A stretch of 64,000 nucleotides of DNA from Epinephelus fuscoguttatus (GCF_011397635.1 NC_064765.1:29478632-29542631), one strand, 5' to 3'. Positions 1 through 11,396 are shown, numbered from the stretch's first letter. Numbers and translations: made by a program. Notes: generated by a model not told the origin, from the sequence alone.

Positions 1-3000
1 AAGTCAATGTTGCTGTCATCATTGAAGCAGCTATTAAATACAACCTCAACAGAACTTGGATTGCAAGTGATACATGGTCCACCTCTACAGAGATCTCTGC
101 ACTGCCAGGCATTAAGATGGCTGGGGAGGTGTTCGGATTCATCTCAAAGAGGAACGAGCTGTCTGGTTTTAAAGACTATGTCATCTCCATGTTCAACGGG
201 TTCAACGGGACCATGAACGGCATTCTTGAAGATTACCTGACTCGCTATCCACTTTGTTCTTACCAGTCTGAGGAGAACAGAGAAAGTAACTGCTCGCTAA
301 CAAACAGCCAACAGGGATCCAAGCAATGTCTGGACCCAAGCTGCTTAGCCACTTATATTGACCAGGATTTAGTATACAATGTCTACCTGGCTGTTCAAGT
401 CATTGCTGAGGGTCTCAGGCGCTTGCTTAAGTGTGACAACCACAAGTGTGAACGTAATACCAAATTTACAGCCTTGGAGGTACAGTAAAGTTATATGTTA
501 TTGTAATTTTTTTGGAAATATGCTTGATGATAAAAAGATTGATACCACTCTATCTGTCTGATAAATATAGGGGTACAGCCAGCATCTAGCTAACTTAGCC
601 TAGCATAAAGACTGGAGGGAAAGACCAACCAGCACTTTCAAAGCTCACTTATGAACAAGTTATATTGTGTTTGTTTAATCCATTAACAAAGAAGTGTAAA
701 GATTTCCTTAAGTCATGATGTCACCATGAGGTTGCTAGCAAAACAATGAAAAACTTAAGGAACTACTCCTGGAACTACGGCAGGAACCCCCATAAAACTG
801 CAATTTACACATAACGGATAATACTAGTGAGATACAGGCCCATTATGTGAATTACTGAGTTTTAGAGGTGCTTGTAGCCCAGTGTAGCCTCCACCCCCCC
901 ATATCCAGTCCTTATCCTAAGCTAAGCTACTGGTAGTGGGAACAAACAAACACATGAACAAACATGAAGATGACTTTTTTTGTTATTGAATAAATTTACC
1001 TATAATATCCTTACACTACAAATTTCCCAACATCTTTGGAAATCACCTGTGTGAAATATTTCCTGTTTAATGGTTTGTCATTTTGTTAGAACAGAGGCAA
1101 TACTAAGAACATTTCTTTCATTTTACATCATTGTATTTTTGTTTATGTTTATATTTACAGCTTCTTATGGAAATCAAGAGAGTCAACTTCACTGTACACA
1201 ACTCACATATAGTCTTTGACCACAATGGAGACCCCACAAGTTTAGGATATGATATTATATATTGGAACATGACTACAGAGCTCACACGCATAACAACCAT
1301 TGGAGAATACTGGCCCAGTGGAGAAATCAAAGTCCCAAATGATCTTGTTCAAAATATGACGGTAAGATCAAAATTTCATCATAGATTTATTTCCCCAAAT
1401 AATCTATATCTCTATCCAAATATCATGTTGTACCAATTCTGTTTTGTCTTTAAAGGTCACAGTGTACAACTGCTCTAAAACATGCCAACCAGGACAACAG
1501 TTGAAGAAGCATGGCAAAAAGTGCTGCTATGATTGTGTTCCTTGTGCAGATGGAGAGTTTTCTGTCGGAAATGGTGAGTGCTTTATTATGAATCTCAAGC
1601 AACAGTTTCTATCTATCTATCTATCTGTCTGTCTATCATGGTTGCATGACTTTAACGTCGCCACCAAAACCAGGTTGTGGAGTTATGTTCAGCGCGGTTT
1701 GATGTGATGATGCTCTGTAGTCTCATCTAGACACTTGTTAGCAAATGTCTCAAGACACGGAAAGGCTTCCAAATTCACAAGTAGCGTATTTACTGGTGTA
1801 CGTCTTGTAACAAAGTGTGAAAGTCTCTTAAACTGATGTTAACCACAGACCTTATTTCAGGCATCTAACCAAAAACCCATTCAAAAAACCCATTGACTTT
1901 AAGACAAGGGAACAGGAAGTGCTAAAATGCTAACTCATTTCCAGGTTTTAGGACTCATTACTGGGGCACTCTGTTTGGGACTCTTTGTACATATTTTGCA
2001 CTACACTGTAATTTTTATTTTACTGTTTAAACTCTTTTATTCTAGCCTACTACCTGACTTTGTTTTAGTCCCTTGAAAGGTCCAGTGTGCATCTATTGGC
2101 AGAAATGGTATATAATATTCACAACTATGTTTTCATTAGTTTCTAATCACCTGGAACTATGGACTGCCAAATCTCTGTTACCTTACAATGAGCCATTTAT
2201 ATCTACATACTTCCTCTTCAATAGAAGAGTAAGAAGTGTAACTTGACTGTCACACTGCTGCTCTGTTTACTGTAATGGTGACCAGAGGCTGTGGTTTGGT
2301 GTTATCTCATGTATGTAAAACAGGACTTTCTATATTTAATCACATAATCCTTTTCAATGGATTTTTTTTTCATAATAAATATTGCTTCCCTCATGCACTT
2401 AAATTTGCATGTCTGTGTTTGACTCTATAGGTGCGGAGTGTAAACCCTGCGGTTTAAAGGAGTATTCGTCTCCACAGAGGGATAGGTGTTTGAATAAAAC
2501 TGTTGAATTCCTAGAGCGGTCAGATCCCTTCGTTATCTTTTTAAGCTGCTTGGAAGTCTTTGGTATAATTGTTACCATTGTGTTTGCTATTTTGTTCATA
2601 ATCAATCGAAGCACTCCCATTGTGAAGGCTGTTGGAGGTTACTTGTGTTTCTTGGAGCTTTTTTCCTTGCTGGCCTGCTTCTGCCTCACATTCAGCTTCG
2701 CAGGAAAACCCACTGTAGCTTCCTGCATGGCAGGCCTGCCTCTCTTTGGCATAGTCTTCTCCCTCTGCATCTCCTGCATCCTGGCCAACCTTCTCCAAAT
2801 CTTAGTGGGCTTCAACTTTAACCTGAAGATAGGATCCTGGATTGAGAAGTTCAATCAGCCGGTGCTTGTGGTGACCGTCGTCTCTGGGATCCAGGTGGCC
2901 TTGTGTGTGTCATGGCTTTGTTTTCATCCCCCACTCCCTGACCCAAGGGATTCAAACCAGACCATCCTGCATCAGTGTCACAAAGGCTCCAGTTACTTCT

Positions 3001-3353
3001 TTATTGCAATGTTAGGCTACAACGCTCTCTTGGCCCTGATCTGTTTCCTGATTGCATTCAAAGGCAAACAGTTGCCAGATCTTTATAAAAATGCAAGTTT
3101 AATCACCGTCAGCATGCTGCTGTTTTTAATAGTCTGGATTTTCTTCATCCCGATATATATCACAATGATTGGGGAGTACAAACGAGCTATTGAAAGCGCA
3201 GCCATTCTCATTTCTAGCTACAGCATCCTGGGCTGTCACTTGGCCCCAAAGTGTTACATTATGGTCTTCAGGAAAGAGATTAATAACAAGAGTGCCATTA
3301 CCGCGTACATCAGGAAGCATTATGAGCAAACAGGTGAGGCTGTGGTGAAGTGA
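1..3353 (+). CDS. gprc6a-like: class C GPCR, GPRC6A / OlfC-like, 5'-truncated by window edge
   Basis: Partial gene with four exons: 1-479 (reading frame from base 3), 1161-1361, 1456-1573 and 2431-3353 (TGA at 3351). All introns are GT-AG and phases match. The first exon encodes the end of the extracellular Venus-flytrap ligand domain, including WIASDTWSTSTEI. The second completes that domain. The third plus the start of the fourth form a cysteine-rich linker with nine Cys, from YNCSKTC to QRDRC. The last exon carries all seven membrane helices, from about 2520 to 3250, with class C hallmarks FSLCISCILA, MLGYNALLALICF, AFKGK and APKCYIMVF. The cytoplasmic tail after PKCY is only about 35 residues and ends GEAVVK. 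These motifs resemble GPRC6A and the fish odorant-type relatives of goldfish receptor 5.24, which sense basic amino acids. Orthology within the family is uncertain because teleosts carry several paralogues and the N-terminus is missing. Expected location is the plasma membrane. Confidence 0.85.
1608..1637. repeat. tetranucleotide microsatellite (ATCT/GTCT)n in receptor intron
   Basis: About seven tandem ATCT units, some mutated to GTCT, lie in the intron between the third and fourth visible receptor exons. Confidence 0.9.
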
Positions 3354-3598
3354 TAATTTCACATGCACATCTACATCAATTCCCGCACAGAAATACGTCT
3401 TCTTGTGGTGAAACTACACATCGTTTTTACACTTACTTACACAAATTAAATACGGCGTGTAACGAGCTTTAGTTAGGGTGGTAGGCAGATTTTATTTTGT
3501 TGACTAGCTGTTTTCCTTTTTCCAGTCTATGTAGCCTTTGTGTTTAACAAACACGAGAGTGCTATCCACCTACTCATCCAACTATCTGTCAGAAGCTG

Positions 3599-3604
3599 AA
3601 TAAA
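3599..3604 (+). promoter_or_regulatory. AATAAA polyadenylation signal for the class C receptor
   Basis: Canonical AATAAA hexamer 246 bases after the receptor stop codon. It is the first such signal downstream on the coding strand, so it is a plausible 3' end. Cleavage would fall near 3620, just before the segment that is duplicated further downstream. Confidence 0.45.
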
Positions 3605-4010
3605 TGTATTTCCCACATAGACAACCTGCTCCTATAACAATTAGAGAGCCATCAGTCACACGCTGCATGTACACTATACTACTTGTGTCTGTATAGTATT
3701 TGCCACTTGTATGCATTTATCAGAAGTTCTCAAGGTTGTGTCAATGATACATCTGTAACCAGAACTCCTACTTTATTGCTGTTACCACCACTGCTGCTTT
3801 AACATGGCATATTTTAAAAAGAAATCAAGTTTATCATCCCTACTCTCTTGAGCTGTCATGTTTAAAGACATTTGATTCTGTGTGCTTTTGATTTAGTTTT
3901 ATATTATAATGTAAAGCTTTTAAAAGGTTTACATGCTTAACAGTTATGCAGGAGTGGTATACCAAATATGATGTTCAGGCTGAATTCTGTTTGTTTCCTA
4001 TGTATATATT

Positions 4011-4420
4011 GTGTAACTTGACTATCACACTGCTACACTGTATACTGTAATGGTGACTAGATAATTGGTTTGTGTTTCCTCATGTATGTAAATGAAAATA
4101 TTCTGTATTTTAAGTCACACAAATTCCTTTTTAAACTACTCCTTAAACAATCAGACAGTCATCAGTCACACACTGCGTGCACACTGTCCTACTTGGGTCT
4201 GTCATATGCAAAACATTTGCAGTGGTATTTGCTACTTGTATGCATTTATTAGAAGCTCTAACAGTTGCGTCAGTGATGCATTTGTAACCGGAACACTTAC
4301 TTTACTGCTGTATTACCTCTGCTGCTAAATCATAACATGTTCTGTAAAGAAATTAAGATATTCTATCGTCCTGACTCCTTTGAATTGTCAGTTTTAAAAA
4401 ACCATTGTAGTGTGTATGCA
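4011..4420 (+). pseudogene. remnant of a duplicated receptor locus lacking the last exon
   Basis: Two blocks resemble sequence flanking the receptor's final exon, in the same order and orientation. Block 4011-4132 matches 2238-2357 in the preceding intron; both begin TGTAACTTGACT and share ACTGTAATGGTGAC and CTCATGTATGTAAA. Block 4141-4420 matches the 3' flank 3631-3890; both share ATCAGTCACAC and CTTGTATGCATTTAT. In the original locus these blocks are 1.27 kb apart and enclose exon 2431-3353. Here they are separated by only about 8 bases, so the exon is missing. The simplest reading is a tandem duplication followed by deletion of the seven-helix exon. A dispersed repeat present in two copies cannot be excluded by eye. 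Confidence 0.55.
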
Positions 4421-4478
4421 AGGTCAGCACAAGTGTCTGTTTTTGTAATGTGGTTACTTTTTACTTTTCATCTACAAT

Positions 4479-5334
4479 CTTACTATATAATGATGAAAAC
4501 TCTGTCTGTGTGTCTGTTCCACGTTTTTCTCCTCACTGACTTGGTCAATCCATGTGAAATGTGGCATACTGGTAGAGGGTCATGGGAGGATGCGAATGAA
4601 GCAATATTACATCAATTGGCCAAAGGGGGGCGCTATAGCAACCGATTTAAATTGCAAACATTGAATGGGCATATCTCATGCGCTGTATGTCGTAGAGACA
4701 TGAAACTTTGCACAGAGATGCCTCTCCTCATGAGGAACAAATTTGCCTCAAGAACCCATAACTTCTGGTTATATAGATTTTCCGCCATTTTGAATTTTTT
4801 GAAAAACACTTCAAATCCATCTCTTCCTAGGAAGTTTGACCAATCTGCATGAAACTCATAATCTTGGGACCAATATCTAAAGTTACCTCTTGGCAAAAGT
4901 TGGAAAACTTTCTAAAACTGAGCTTCTATAAGGCAATGAATATTGCGGAGGGCGTGGCTCATCACATAAAGGTGTATAACATCTCAAGGGTTTCACCGAT
5001 CACCACGCAACTTTGTAGGCATATGACCACACATAATCTGAGGGGACCCCTCCATTATTGACCCCATCAAACAAAATGGGGGCACTAGAGAGCTAATTTC
5101 TTATCTAGGCCTAACCACCATATGGGTTTTTACTAAACTTGGTAGATATGTAGAACAGGACGCCTCAAGGTGACTGGAGAAATTTAACTCTAATTGGCAA
5201 CTGGGTGGCGCTATAACAACAGAAAAATGCTTAAAAATGGCTAAAATGTGACTGATCGCTGTGGCTCCCCCTGTGGCCAAATGTTGGGTTTTTTTCTAAT
5301 TTTTGGTATGACTAAGTCATGGTATGGTATGCTG
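4479..5334 (+). mobile_element. dispersed repeat, copy A (about 0.86 kb)
   Basis: This segment runs from CTTACTATATAATGATGAAA to GGTATGGTATGCTG. It recurs almost unchanged in reverse orientation at 16413-17273. Open frames such as the one over 4337-4852 recur antisense in the other copy, so they belong to the repeat and not to a host gene. No transposase, tRNA-like head or clear target duplication was seen. The family is unassigned. Confidence 0.85.
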
Positions 5335-5849
5335 CTGCAACAAGGGCTAGCTGCATCTTTCCCATGCGAACTACCAGTGCGTCCCACTTTTAAGTCAATA
5401 CCACATATAAACACTTTAACTATGTGCCTTTCAACGTGCTATCTCAGCTACTAATGTAGAGTTTTAGCCCACTAACTATCCCACTATTGACAATGGTACT
5501 TCTGTACTTTCAATAAAGCAATTGTACTATTAAATTCACAAAAACTCTGTCTGAATACATTGCTCTTCTTAATGGGTTCAGCTGACTATTTAATCTGCAA
5601 TTTCCTATGACCTGTATCCTAAACACACACCATGTGAAACTGTACACGGGCAACTGTGCACTCAATGGGTTTGGACTAGTATACACAATTTAAACAATAT
5701 ATAGAGTATAATGGAGCCTACACTTTTAGAATAAGGTAGAGTGTAACATTTTTAGTAAACAGCATATCGTTGACAATGCACACTGTTTAAATAGTGTATA
5801 CAGAATAATATACATAATTAAATCGTATCAGCTGACAACAGTCGTGGGA

Positions 5850-6085
5850 AGCAACTGGTTACATGAAACTAGTTGCATGTAATCAAAATACAAAATAAAT
5901 GTATTTTAACTCAGTTACAGTTACTGAGGAAAGAAAGATGTAATTTTTCAGCTTTATTTCCCAGAATAAATCAAATAGTAATCAAATGTAATAAGTTACA
6001 TTATTTTGATGAAGTCATTAAAATGGTACAAACAGGGTCATTTGAAATCTATAACCTATTACGCTATAACGTATTACGCTCTATA
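5850..6085 (+). repeat. dispersed repeat fragment (same family as 22727-22885)
   Basis: The stretch has AGTAATCAAATG followed by AAGTTACATTA and TTTTGATGAAG. The same arrangement recurs in the same orientation near 22735-22790. The sequence resembles the 'gtaatcagattac' repeats common in teleost genomes. It has no coding content. Confidence 0.6.
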
Positions 6086-6666
6086 ACTCAAATGTTTAAC
6101 ATCTGTGAAGAGTGATGTTTTGTCAAAAAGGGCTGTATATGGAGTAAATGAATAAATCATGTATGAATAACAAATGACTGAGTAAGTTAATAATTAAACT
6201 TTAAGATACTTTGTAAATACCCCAGCACCTCCTTTGTGCCTTGAAATTTTGTCCATGGGCGTTCACTGCACCAACATGGATTTGGAGATACATTTTTTAC
6301 AGCCTGAACTTTTCCTTGAACACTACTAGACACATATAAAACACAACCACACACCAAACAGTCAGCCACACTTAAAAAGCCTCTATTTGCCACAATAGAT
6401 TATTATTCCAAATACAATGTGTTTCCTAAAATAACTCAAAAACTGTGAAGGAATAGCAGAAAGAAATATACAATATAAAGGTATACTTTAAAATACAAAA
6501 CAAAGGCCTTAACTTTATGGATGTTACGTCACTTAACTATGCCTAAATGTAAAACATGTTGTAAATGTACGAACTAGGTGTATTGAATATATGCATGTAT
6601 CAACATATTACTGTTACTACAGAGTAATAAACTATTAAGGGTCAGATTACTCACATCACATCACAA

Positions 6667-6693
6667 CACACACACACACACACACACACACAC
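6667..6693. repeat. (CA)n microsatellite
   Basis: An uninterrupted run of about 13 CA dinucleotides. Confidence 0.95.
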
Positions 6694-7176
6694 CATATAT
6701 TCCCATTTACCCTTAAGGTCTCAGTGAAAACTGTTATGTAAGTGAAGTGACTCTGGAACAAAGTTGACTTGTTATCTCTAAGGTTTGGCATGTTATATAA
6801 TGCAGTTGCTGCATTCTGTGAACTCCACGAAAGGTCAGGCTTGGCTTGATAATCTACACTCCAGGTCCAGACAAAACATATCTGAGTGTTATCTAAGTAA
6901 AAGAGTATACTTAAGGGTGATGATTCTATGCTGGCATCCAAGATCAATCACCTTGCAGTTGTATGCAACAACAGTCGACAGGTAACAGTGACAAGAGGGG
7001 AAATTAATCCATCACAGGCAGACCTGGTTTCAAATCAGTTCCAACTTTCAACACTAGGTGGAACTGTTGAGACACCCTGTGAATAGTGTTCTACAGTCCA
7101 GTCAATGCATTTTAATATTTTTACCCCACATGTACAAAGAAACACAACATCTATTATTCGGCTCTGCACCTAATGC

Positions 7177-7186
7177 TTTATTTATT
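7177..7186 (-). promoter_or_regulatory. candidate distal polyadenylation signals of odc1
   Basis: Overlapping AATAAATAAA on the minus strand, about 1.3 kb after the odc1 stop. If used, the odc1 3' UTR would include the perfect hairpin at 7430-7475. A nearer signal exists at 8123-8128, so this one may be an alternative distal site or unrelated. Confidence 0.3.
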
Positions 7187-7429
7187 AAAAAAATACAAAA
7201 CTTCAAAAAGTTTCCATAGGAAAGCATAATGAATTTGCAATCCCGTCTCTTTCATATCCATTTCAAATGTATGGTTTAACACTGCTTCTTATTAATATCA
7301 GAACAGACTTCTTGCCTAAGAGTTACAAAAAGTAAAAATAAAATAAGGAGGAGAAGAGGAGAGGTGCAGTCTGCTTCTTGAGTCCCTGTATTTTAAGTGT
7401 TAATCTTGAAGATTTGATATTGGTCGCGC

Positions 7430-7475
7430 CTCATATTTATCCCAGTCAGTGTTCGCTGACTGGGATAAATATGAG
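7430..7475. repeat. perfect inverted repeat, 20-bp stem with 6-nt loop
   Basis: Arms 7430-7449 (CTCATATTTATCCCAGTCAG) and 7456-7475 are exact reverse complements around loop TGTTCG at 7450-7455. It lies about 1.0 kb beyond the odc1 stop, within the possible extended 3' UTR. The stem is shorter than a typical pre-miRNA stem. A cis-acting RNA hairpin or a template-switch mutation scar are the main alternatives. Confidence 0.97.
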
Positions 7476-8122
7476 TATGACATGCTTGACATGGGCAGCT
7501 GAAATGTCTAGTCTGTTCATGTATCTATAGTGCTGTCAGAGAAACTGTTTCAAATGCTACAGCCATATGGGCACAGACACACTATATGATGGTTTGACAT
7601 GCAGAATGTGACACATGCATCTTGCGAGCGAGTTCCTGTGTGTACCAGTACATATCCAAAACGTAACACAAATGACTATGATCATGATCAGCAGAAGCAT
7701 TTACACTGCACAATTGCACTGCATAGCTGAAAAGGTTTTGGGACAAAAAAAAAAAAAGTTGTGTCTGGATATGTTAACATCTTGAGGATTAACACTTGAG
7801 AGGTTCTGTACAGAAGTGGAGATCATGGAAAAGATAAATAGAAACATAGCAGCCATGTTTGAGGAATTAAATCACCCCTCCAACCACCTCTTTGCAACTA
7901 GCAAGGGATGCCACTTCAGATGTTAACAGGGCTTTAAAAGGGTCACCCTATATTTTGCAGGTGAGTCAGCACTAGTGATTGCCTAGGGTGGAAGCAATCT
8001 GCTACTATTCTTTTTCATAGTATTAATAGCATAAGAAACCCTTCACCTTTTGGACTTAAGCTATAGATTCACGTGTTGTGAGTCCTATGGTGATGTGAAA
8101 CAGTGAAGTAGTTGCTTGGCGA

Positions 8123-8128
8123 TTTATT
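8123..8128 (-). promoter_or_regulatory. candidate proximal polyadenylation signal of odc1
   Basis: AATAAA on the minus strand, about 360 bases after the odc1 stop. This gives a 3' UTR of several hundred bases, similar in scale to mammalian ODC1. Confidence 0.5.
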
Positions 8129-8489
8129 CTGCAAAGCAAAGGTTTCTCTCCCTACCTACACTAATTCTGTTCAGCAAATAGCTTCTTTATGAACTACAGT
8201 ACTCCAGTTCCTACAGTTATTCCTCCAAATTCAGGTGGGAAGACTGCAGCAACAAGTTTAAGTACAGAGTTGCCCTGTAACACACACAGAGACACTCAGA
8301 GTGTGATTCAGCCTCATTTCATTGAGGGCTGATCCCCGCTTCCATACAGAACACAGAAATTTGTGCAACAACATGTCCCTCTCATTCTCCTGTCAAGTAA
8401 CTGGCCTTGAAATGTCACGTACATTTGGGAAGAAGGGGGGGAAAAAAAGGATAGAGAACCCTCTCCAATAATTAATAACAAAAAGGATG

Positions 8490-11041
8490 CTAGATCTGAA
8501 GAACATTATGTGCTGAAACCACGTGGGCCTGGCAGGGCTTAGTGGGCATCTCCAAGCTGCTCTCTCGACCGCAACAGGCTGGCACTTCAAACAGGCAAGA
8601 CTCCTCCACAGGAGCTGGCATGCCCTGGGAACAAATCTGCTGCACATGTTGCCTGTAGAGGACAATGCAGATAAAAGTTAAGACTGTCAAAAGATCCGCT
8701 TAAAGTTTCCTCATGAGCAGACTACTCTGGACAACCATCTACTCACCAGGCAGTACGGGACATGACGTAGTGTATGTCAGGTCTTTGGAAGCCATTGAAG
8801 GTGGAGGCGGCGGCCACAGTGTAGGCACCCATGTTCTCAAAGACCAGCCAGTCGCCTACCTGCATGTCAGGCAGGTTGCACTGCTCAACAATGCGATCAA
8901 GGCCATCGCATGTTGGGCCCCAGATACTGCAGGGGTACATGACCTCATCTGGCTTTGGCTTCTATTAGTATAAGGGGAGGGGGGTGGGTAAAAAAAAAAA
9001 AGACGACATGATCCATTACCAGTTGTTTCACCTTTCACTGACCTGTATGTATAAGGAGAAACTTTGCTACTTTTTCCAATCCTTGAATTCCACTTACTTT
9101 ATGTAGTGTTGGCAAACAGTGAGCGTGATCATAGAGTATACAGTTGAAGGATCCATACACGCCATCGTTGACATAGTACATCAAGGTTCTATCATTGGTC
9201 CCCTCGTCTTCCTCTGTAAAGAAAAGCACAAAATCATTTTAATATTGAGATATGTTACAAATATTTAAGAATCAAGTCATTTTCTAAAATCATAGTAATT
9301 GTTCTAAATACATATATGTTACCGTCAGAAGCTGATTCATCGTCCATGATGACTTTCTTGGCAATGATGTTGACAACCAGTGTGTAAGCAGAGGCCACAT
9401 AAAAGCGGCCTGGCTCAGCAATGACCCTGATACCAGTGTCTGCAGGGAAATACTTGTCCAGGGCTGGATTGATTACTGCTGTGATCTAGCAAGGGGAAAA
9501 AGTGTCCACAGGTAAATATATATCAGACTATAAAAAAAGCACTTATCTTGAGGTAGTGCTACTGATGTTGCAGCTAAATGTACGAAGACTTGTTAAGCCC
9601 ATGAAATAGCACATGATTGAAAATTTGCAAGATACCTCTTCAAATTTGAGTTCAGTATCGTCTGAACCAGGGAAACCCCCTCCAATGTCTAACAGGTCCA
9701 TGTTGAAGCCCAGCTCATCCTAGAGGTCACAAATTTCAGATTCTCAGTTCAGTACACTGGGTGAAACACACACTTTATTACAGCTGTACATGCATCTCTG
9801 TCACAACTCACCCCCATATCGAAGACACAGCGGGCATCAGCAATAGCCTGGGTGTAGGTCTCAGGATCATTGCAGCCGCTGCCAACATGGAAACTGACGC
9901 CGATCACATCCAGCTCCAGTTCTTTAGCGCGCTCCAGAAGACCTCGACAAGCTTTGAGTGGGGCCCCAAACTTCACACTCAGGCGACACACTGACTTTGA
10001 GTCATCTGTGGCAATACGCAGCACCAGCCTGGACACAAAGCAGAAACATGGTAAATGAAAGGGAAAATGGAGACAAGAAGGCAGATGGGTAAAAAGAAAA
10101 TGCCACTGAAGCCTTCATATTGTGAATGCTAAAATGTCTCACTTGGCATTGTCATGACAGCGGGCCACTTTCATGAGTTCCACCTCGCTATCAAAAGTCA
10201 TCATCTGGACTCCATGGGCAGACGCATACTTGATCTGAGAAACTTGCTTGCAGGGGTTGGCATAGATGATTCTGCTTGGATCCACTCCCAGAGACTGAAC
10301 CATCTGAATCTCCGTCTAGAGGGGGACAATGCCAAGAGTCAGCGAAAAAACAGTGCTATTTTAAAAACACGAGCTGCCAGTGCAATTTCAGCAAGTTTAT
10401 CAAGAGAGCTTTGCATCGTATTATTCAGAGAGCACCTAGTGCTATGGGAATTTTCCGACACACACCTTGCTTGCACAGTCAAAGCCAGTTCCCAGGGATG
10501 CCAGCGTCATAACTACAGCCCGGCTGTCGTTGCATTTGACAGCATAGAAAGGAGTGACACGAGGCAGGGCCCTCACCCAGCGCAGGTGTTTCTTTAGTAC
10601 ATCTCCCAAGTCACAGACATAGAAGGCATCCCTGTCATCCTGTAATGGAGGGACGAATAAAGAAAGGGAACATATGCATTAAATGAAAACATTTTAAAAC
10701 ATAGAATATCACATGATACATTGTGAACAATAAACACTGTGTGCAATATTAAAACTGACATTTACACCACCATGGTCTGGAGTTACATAAAAGGAAATAC
10801 AATTCAGACAAAGCAATTCAAGTAACCTGAACAAGTGAGGAGGTCATTTAAACCGCTTGCTTTCAGTTGCATCCTGTTGATTTCACTGAACAGATGGTGC
10901 CATCTGATCCCCTAAACAATGTCAGCACAGGATGCTTACCGTCATGGATGTCTCATTGATCTTCTGCTCAACAATATCCCGGGCAGAGAAGCCCTCCTCC
11001 AGGAAAGAGAAGTCAACCTCGGTGGCAGTGGCAGTGTTCAT
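8490..11041 (-). CDS. odc1: ornithine decarboxylase
   Basis: Complete PLP-dependent enzyme of 468 aa that converts ornithine to putrescine in the cytosol, the rate-limiting entry to polyamine synthesis. Coding exons in transcript order: 11041-10940, 10639-10466, 10315-10143, 10028-9812, 9719-9636, 9485-9323, 9213-9098, 8961-8747 and 8652-8490, together 1407 nt with all GT-AG introns. Visible active-site residues are PLP lysine K69 in PFYAVKCN, H197 in SFHVGSGC, the GGGFPG loop at 235-240, E274 in AEPGRF, D333 in YYVNDG and catalytic C361 in WGPTCDG. All catalytic residues are intact, so it should be active rather than an antizyme-inhibitor paralogue. The start follows 36 nt of leader in the same exon. 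The C-terminal tail differs from mammals: it has a Cys-rich VPACCGRE and ends [12 protein letters not shown] instead of the mammalian degron ending. Control by antizyme-driven degradation is known for the family and not visible here. Neighbours odc1-nol10-atp6v1c2 match human 2p25. Confidence 0.97.
10811..10935 (-). other. two consecutive hairpins behind the odc1 first coding 5' splice site
   Basis: On the transcript strand, hairpin 1 pairs GCATCCTGT (10935-10927) with ACAGGATGC (10877-10869); the stem begins at intron base +5. After a 10-nt linker, hairpin 2 pairs 10858-10842 with 10827-10811 (AAGC..TTTAA..GACC with GGTT..TTGAA..GCTT, including G-U pairs). The length of about 125 nt and two-hairpin form recall an H/ACA snoRNA, and human ODC1 is known to host SNORA80B. 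However, no ACA box follows hairpin 2, and the position against the donor site is wrong for a processed snoRNA. Function is unassigned. Confidence 0.4.
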
Positions 11042-11077
11042 GGTCACAAGAAGTCCTTTTGATTAGTCACTAGTAAA
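11042..11077 (-). other. odc1: odc1 5' UTR portion of the first coding exon
   Basis: A pyrimidine-rich tract ending TTTTTCAG gives an acceptor just above 11077, and 36 nt of leader precede the ATG at 11041. An alternative start further upstream in this exon is not available. Confidence 0.75.
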
Positions 11078-11396
11078 CTGAAAAAGGGGGTGGAGGACAT
11101 AGAGATTACATTCAGCTTTGAGAACACGGTGTCTTTTGTGCCTGTGATAATGAAAGCCCATTTTATTACCCACTCCTAGGCAAATCTCAAACAGTGCAAC
11201 TGTGAGCAATTCCCAAAACATAGTTCTTGACTGAATAACAATTGCGTTACAGTGTAATCGGTTTAAGATGGCAATGCAGTATTGAATCAAGCTCAAACTG
11301 CATAAAGTGAGACACTTACTTGGATATGAAAGAGATGAAATTTAGTGTTGCTGTTCCTCAGGTGCAGAGAAGCCAAGGGGGCTCACCGGTGAAGTT

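Larger units (their letters stand above)
6086..7429. other. intergenic sequence, no gene recognised
   Basis: AT-rich sequence without supported exons on either strand. It contains a CA microsatellite at about 6667-6693. Tandem AATAAA signals on the minus strand at 7177-7186 could mark a distal 3' end of odc1. The short open frames here lack splice context or recognisable motifs. Confidence 0.6.

Noticed and set aside
4337..4852. A 171-aa open frame on the plus strand, with a similar frame antisense at 16896-17240
   Set aside because: Both frames lie in the inverted repeat copies A and B, have no recognised domain, and share sequence only because the repeat does.
7430..7475. Canonical microRNA precursor
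   Set aside because: The stem is only 20 bp and perfectly paired with a 6-nt loop. A typical pre-miRNA has a longer stem with mismatches, so it is not annotated as an ncRNA.
10811..10935. H/ACA snoRNA (SNORA80-like) in the odc1 intron
   Set aside because: The two-hairpin form and length fit, but there is no ACA box after the second hairpin, the H-box match is marginal, and the structure starts at the donor site. Listed only as an unassigned structure.
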